Source of the DNA: an uncultured delta proteobacterium
GTDB lineage: Bacteria; Desulfobacterota; Desulfobulbia; Desulfobulbales; Desulfocapsaceae
Direction of reading: 5' to 3'
Assembly (NCBI GenBank): GCA_903901335.1
Contig: CAIUQR010000126.1
Span: 1-64,000 of the forward strand
DNA: 64,000 nucleotides
The notes under the pieces were generated by a model. The model searched no databases, was not told the DNA's origin, and saw only the letters and a list, made by a program, of their open reading frames with translations. Of this stretch, positions 61,048 through 64,000 are shown one piece after another; the stretch's first letter is position 1, and each line of letters opens with the position of its first letter. Position numbers and translations under genes: made by a program.

Positions 61048-61225
61048 TTAGAGATTTTCGCGAAGGGCAGACAGGATATCTACTTTCCGCACCTTCAAGG
61101 CGGGAATTAATCCGGCAACCAGGTTGCAGATACCGCGGACTGCAAGAGGAAGGAGAAGCCCTTTCAGGGAAATGACCGGATACAGATGAGCCATCTTCTT
61201 GATTCCTTTTGACATTATATTTCCA
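61048..61225 (-). pseudogene. C-terminal fragment of an FtsX-like ABC permease
   Basis: About 58 codons in one minus-strand frame end LVAGLIPALKVRKVDILSALREN, which is the typical C-terminus of MacB/FtsX-type permeases (last helix followed by P-A-x-x-A-x-x-x-x-x-x-x-A-L-R). Everything upstream of that last helix is missing and replaced by the remnant described next. The junction is near 61225. Confidence 0.7.
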
Positions 61226-61613
61226 ATAAGAGGTGCTGTCCGGTATCCACATATCCCTGGTGGACAATTGCCGGTCCTTTTAAGATTCTTACGGGGATAT
61301 TGAGTTCCTGCGCAGCCTTGCCGACAGCACTGCAGCATTTTCGGGCCTGCTCAAAATGCATCTGAAAACTGAAATAGCGATGGGAGGCCATCCGGCTGAA
61401 TTCTTCCGGAATGTGACATATTCCTTCCAGAACCGCGGAACCAAGAAGGCCGCCGATTCCATGCCTGTCGATATACTCCCACAGAATCGGCCAATTACAC
61501 CTTTTTGAGAACGTGAACCCTTCGTGGTGATACCAGGCATGCATCAGGTCCAGCAAACCTTGCTGTTCATACTCCTGCAGGTCGGGGAAATGCGATGTCT
61601 GCCAGTTTTTCAA
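61215..61613 (-). pseudogene. N-terminal remnant of a nucleotidyltransferase-family gene
   Basis: About 125 residues resemble the N-terminal part of NTP_transf_5-type (PF14907) nucleotidyltransferase proteins: helical start, then LNIPVRILKGPAIVHQGYVDTG, which in intact members leads into the catalytic D-x-D-x-x-x strand. Here the frame ends eight codons later at the junction with the permease fragment. The catalytic part is absent, so it cannot be functional. Start TTG 61613 follows an in-frame stop. Confidence 0.65.
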
Positions 61614-61683
61614 TCTTCAATCCGGATTATCTGCTCTCTTTTTTACAGCCTGCCTATCGGTCGTAACTATTCTTTATGAGTAA

Positions 61684-63228
61684 TCAGTCAACTATGTGCA
61701 AAAAAGGATCAAGAAGAGTCACCCTGTTCCGGCCATTTTCCTTGGATGCATAGAGGGCCTTATCGGCTGTATCCACCAGTAATTTTTTTGTGATATCAGT
61801 CATCTCTGGAACAGAGGTGACTCCACCCACACTGATTGTCACCTTGATCTTTTTCCCTTCGGCCTCTGTGGTCATTTTTTCAATACTGCGCCGCAGGCGC
61901 TCAGCGAAGACCCTCAAGCCGCTCTGATCGGTCTCCGGTAAAATCACCGCAAACTCCTCGCCACCATACCGGGAAACAACATCATTCGAGCGGACAGCAC
62001 CTGCAGCCGTCCTGGCAATGTTGATCAAGACGAGGTCTCCGACTGGATGACCGTAGGTGTCATTGACCTTTTTGAAAAAGTCGATATCAAACATGACCAA
62101 CGACAGGGAGGAATGATACCGTTGACTGCGGAACACTTCTTTCTCAAAAATCTCCTGGAAATACCTGTGATTATAAAGGCCAGTCAGGCCATCGCGGAAG
62201 ACCAGCTCCTTCAGGCGGGAATTGGCTTCACGCAGATCACCGGCCAGCCGCTCGGCCTTTTCCTTGGCCTCCTTTAGTTCAAGCACCAGCTGCTCATAGG
62301 AGAGGTTCATCTGGCCGAGTTGCTCGTTGGCCTCCTGGAGCATCTGCGAAAACGGTCTGATATCACCAGGATCTATCTCAAAGGTCTTCAAAATCTCGAT
62401 GGTTTCGTTGGCGACATTGTCGACCAGTTCCCGAACCTGTTCCGCCTGGAGATTGTACATCACGGTCAGCTCTTTCTGGAGTAGACGGACCTGCCGGGCT
62501 GAATCCTTTTCGTTATAGATCGCAGATAGCCTGCCGGCAATAGAGAGAATTTCCGCTGTCTTTTTATACTCTTCCGGAACATCACCACGCTCATGATGAT
62601 ATCGCATCGGCTCAGAGATACTTGCCGGGAGTCCCCAGGCGCTGATCAATGTTGCTCCGACCAGCTGATGGTCAAAACCAAATTTCTGCCGCTCCAGCTG
62701 AACCAGGGGGATACCCGAGGTTACCCGTTCACTGAACAGGTTGCTGTACTCCTCACCCTTGCACAGGTAAATGACCAGAACACCTATATCATGGAGGAGG
62801 GCGGTGACGAAGATATCTTCATTTTTCTGCTCAAGAAGAGTTGTCAGCAACTCGGCAGCAATGGCGGATGTGACCGAACGGCGCCAGAAGTAGTTGAAAT
62901 CAAAACCAGTCTGTTCATCGCCTCGCAGATTACCGGCAATGGCAAAGGAGAGGGCGATGTTCTTGATCACGTTCATCCCTAGGACAGTCAGGGCACGTTC
63001 AATGCTCGTTATCTGGTGCGGCAATGCATAGAAACTGGAATTGGCCACGCGGAGCAATTTTGCAGTCAAGGCCGGGTCGGCGGAGATGATCCTGGCCAGA
63101 TCATGCAAGGAGACATCCTCTCTTTGCACTGCATTGAGAATCTGCACGGCAATCGCCGGCGGGGACGGCAGGCTCAACTGGTCAGTGATCAGCCGTTGGA
63201 CCCGTTCCAGCGAATCAGGAGAATTCAT
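61684..63228 (-). CDS. HDOD-GGDEF diguanylate cyclase
   Basis: A 514-residue protein: HDOD domain (residues ~15-215; SLPSPPAIAVQILNAVQ, DPALTAKLLRVANSSFYAL, TALLHDIGVLVIYL), a coiled-coil linker (~290-345) and a C-terminal GGDEF domain (~345-505). The active site is YGGEEFAVILPE, and RSND five residues before it is an intact inhibitory I-site, so it should make c-di-GMP with product control. The stalk and HDOD probably sense a cytoplasmic signal. Unlike many diguanylate cyclases it has no membrane segment. Confidence 0.94.
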   Translation of the reverse strand: MNSPDSLERVQRLITDQLSLPSPPAIAVQILNAVQREDVSLHDLARIISADPALTAKLLRVANSSFYALPHQITSIERALTVLGMNVIKNIALSFAIAGNLRGDEQTGFDFNYFWRRSVTSAIAAELLTTLLEQKNEDIFVTALLHDIGVLVIYLCKGEEYSNLFSERVTSGIPLVQLERQKFGFDHQLVGATLISAWGLPASISEPMRYHHERGDVPEEYKKTAEILSIAGRLSAIYNEKDSARQVRLLQKELTVMYNLQAEQVRELVDNVANETIEILKTFEIDPGDIRPFSQMLQEANEQLGQMNLSYEQLVLELKEAKEKAERLAGDLREANSRLKELVFRDGLTGLYNHRYFQEIFEKEVFRSQRYHSSLSLVMFDIDFFKKVNDTYGHPVGDLVLINIARTAAGAVRSNDVVSRYGGEEFAVILPETDQSGLRVFAERLRRSIEKMTTEAEGKKIKVTISVGGVTSVPEMTDITKKLLVDTADKALYASKENGRNRVTLLDPFLHIVD

Positions 63229-63246
63229 AGTTCACCATCGCTGGAA

Positions 63247-63531
63247 TCAGATCCCATCCAGGCCTATTGAGAACATGGCATCCAGATCGTGGCGGGAGTA
63301 AGACTGGAAGGCAAGCATGGTTTCAGTTTTCCGGATACCTTCCAGTTTCAGCATCTGCCGGGTGACCAGATCGGACAACTTTTCGTTATTCTCCACTCTG
63401 GCAATTGCCACCAGATCATACTTGCCACTTACCGAATAAACCTCTGAAATTCCTTTTATTTCAGCAAGTGCTGCGGCGACCTCGTTGATCTTGGATCGCT
63501 CAACATTCATCAGAATAATTGATATAACCAC
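63247..63531 (-). CDS. stand-alone Lrp/AsnC ligand-binding (RAM) domain
   Basis: A 94-residue protein that is only the RAM/AsnC_trans_reg domain: ISIILMNVERSKINEVAAAL, GISEVYSVSGKYDLVAIARV and ETMLAFQSYSRHD. There is no DNA-binding helix-turn-helix. Such demi-Lrp proteins bind amino acids and modulate other proteins or complete regulators. Start GTG 63531 with a strong GGAGAGGAGAGG upstream. The HDOD-GGDEF gene begins 18 bases downstream on the same strand, so the two are likely co-expressed. Confidence 0.9.
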   Translation of the reverse strand: MVISIILMNVERSKINEVAAALAEIKGISEVYSVSGKYDLVAIARVENNEKLSDLVTRQMLKLEGIRKTETMLAFQSYSRHDLDAMFSIGLDGI

Positions 63532-63592
63532 GGGATCCTCTCCTCTCCTTTAAGGGATTCTCAGGTACAGCAAAAAGACATCGATGAACATA

Positions 63593-63868
63593 TCAGTTAT
63601 ATCCAGCAATTTCACCCAATATTCCAGAAACAGGAGCAACTTCTTCAGGATTGAATGCTCCCTGCCGCTCCTGGACAATATTTTTTATGACTCTTTTTGC
63701 ATCATGATACAAAGACAAAGGCAGGCGTACAGCGGCTAGAAAAGAGAAAAAGGCAAGGAAAATACTTGATCCGGAGAGGGGATTACAGGACAACTCGGGT
63801 ATAAAACATTGGGAAAACTGTACAACCACGGCAGCAAAGAAAGCCCCTCCCCCACCGTGGTTGCCCAT
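63593..63868 (-). CDS. doubtful 91-residue membrane protein
   Basis: A frame from ATG 63868 encodes two hydrophobic stretches (AFFAAVVVQFSQCFIPEL; SIFLAFFSFLAAVRLPLSLY) and a polar tail (VIKNIVQERQGAFNPEEV). GGCGGA lies five bases upstream. It follows the mutase gene by ten bases in the same direction. I recognise no family, and the stretch could be non-coding; the frame is open further upstream but there overlaps the mutase gene. Confidence 0.3.
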   Translation of the reverse strand: MGNHGGGGAFFAAVVVQFSQCFIPELSCNPLSGSSIFLAFFSFLAAVRLPLSLYHDAKRVIKNIVQERQGAFNPEEVAPVSGILGEIAGYN

Positions 63869-63878
63869 GAAAATCCGC

Positions 63879-64000
63879 CTACATATTCCGTCGGTATTTA
63901 CCGCCGACCTCATAGAGGGCCGTGGTGATCTGGCCCAGGCTGCAGGACCTGACCGTTTCTATTAGCTCCTCAAAGAGGTTGCCGCCGGCAAGGGCCGTCT
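63879..64000 (-). CDS. 3' end of a methylmalonyl-CoA mutase-type gene
   Basis: The last 40 codons of a gene entering from the right edge. The segment [20 protein letters not shown] followed by [13 protein letters not shown] and TAG (63879-63881) is the typical C-terminus of methylmalonyl-CoA mutase family proteins and of IcmF-type fused isobutyryl-CoA mutases. Which of these it is cannot be decided from the fragment. It fits propionate or branched-chain acyl-CoA metabolism in this organism. Confidence 0.8.
   Translation of the reverse strand, partial: TALAGGNLFEELIETVRSCSLGQITTALYEVGGKYRRNM

Noticed and set aside
1..64000. tRNA, rRNA, CRISPR, prophage or intact insertion sequence
   Set aside because: I looked for T-loop words, rRNA-like blocks, regular direct repeats and transposase or integrase proteins and found none that hold up.

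Overview
The window reads as chromosomal DNA from a Gram-negative anaerobe, most likely a Desulfobulbales-type member of the Desulfobacterota. This is inferred from gene content, not from a marker gene: a complete rnf operon, PEP-CTERM surface-protein biology, aconitase, a methylmalonyl-CoA mutase terminus, the GGGtGRT/Fe-S scaffold pair, HDOD-GGDEF signalling and many sensory proteins. I see no rRNA, tRNA, CRISPR array, intact insertion sequence, prophage or replication origin.

Layout. 0.5-7.6 kb: a dihydroorotate-dehydrogenase-like gene, then rnfCDGEAB, the ferredoxin:NAD+ oxidoreductase ion pump; its RnfA carries an exported N-terminal extension. 7.6-11.2 kb: a MetE/UroD-like protein overlapping a chemotaxis receptor, a LysE exporter and ppnP. 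11.2-19.1 kb: a gene-poor gap, a small lipoprotein and a 2220-residue PEP-CTERM surface protein with near-identical 600-bp tandem repeats, closed by a strong terminator. 19.3-27.4 kb: EamA transporter, dtd, an M16 protease, a methyltransferase, the Fe-S scaffold/GGGtGRT pair, a helical exported protein and a glutamine amidotransferase. 27.5-29.6 kb: AT-rich accessory DNA with repeated palindromes, an exported orphan, a gene broken by an in-frame TGA and a truncated DUF4143 ATPase gene.

29.7-37.0 kb: a same-strand housekeeping run (rsmB, an orphan, an Xaa-Pro peptidase, PIN-PhoH, an orphan, aconitase). 37.1-42.2 kb: a Cys-rich winged-helix protein, a Fur-family repressor with a palindromic operator, an ABC-2 transporter pair, a ThiF/TcdA-like enzyme, an O-methyltransferase-like protein and a lipoprotein. 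42.4-50.2 kb: thpR, EamA, an SPFH/NfeD pair, a zinc-ribbon membrane protein, folA, surE, and the divergent ilvY/ilvC pair. 50.2-53.4 kb: a gene-free stretch that can fold into several hairpins, then a trio made of a helical cytoplasmic protein, an exported sensor domain and a membrane-anchored HAMP paralogue with no output domain. 53.5-58.3 kb: pyrF with a 53-residue membrane protein, a sigma/anti-sigma pair, an MFS drug transporter and an M23-like protein. 58.7-64 kb: an OFA-type MFS transporter, an M50-fold protein that has lost its catalytic residues, a deletion scar joining two gene remnants, an HDOD-GGDEF protein, a stand-alone Lrp/AsnC ligand domain and the 3' end of a methylmalonyl-CoA mutase-type gene.

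The best candidates for undescribed biology are the sensor trio at 51.0-53.4 kb, the GGGtGRT pair at 24.5-26.2 kb, the exported Ig-like extension on RnfA, the catalytically dead M50 protein at 60.4 kb, and the palindrome-bracketed segment at 27.5-29.2 kb.
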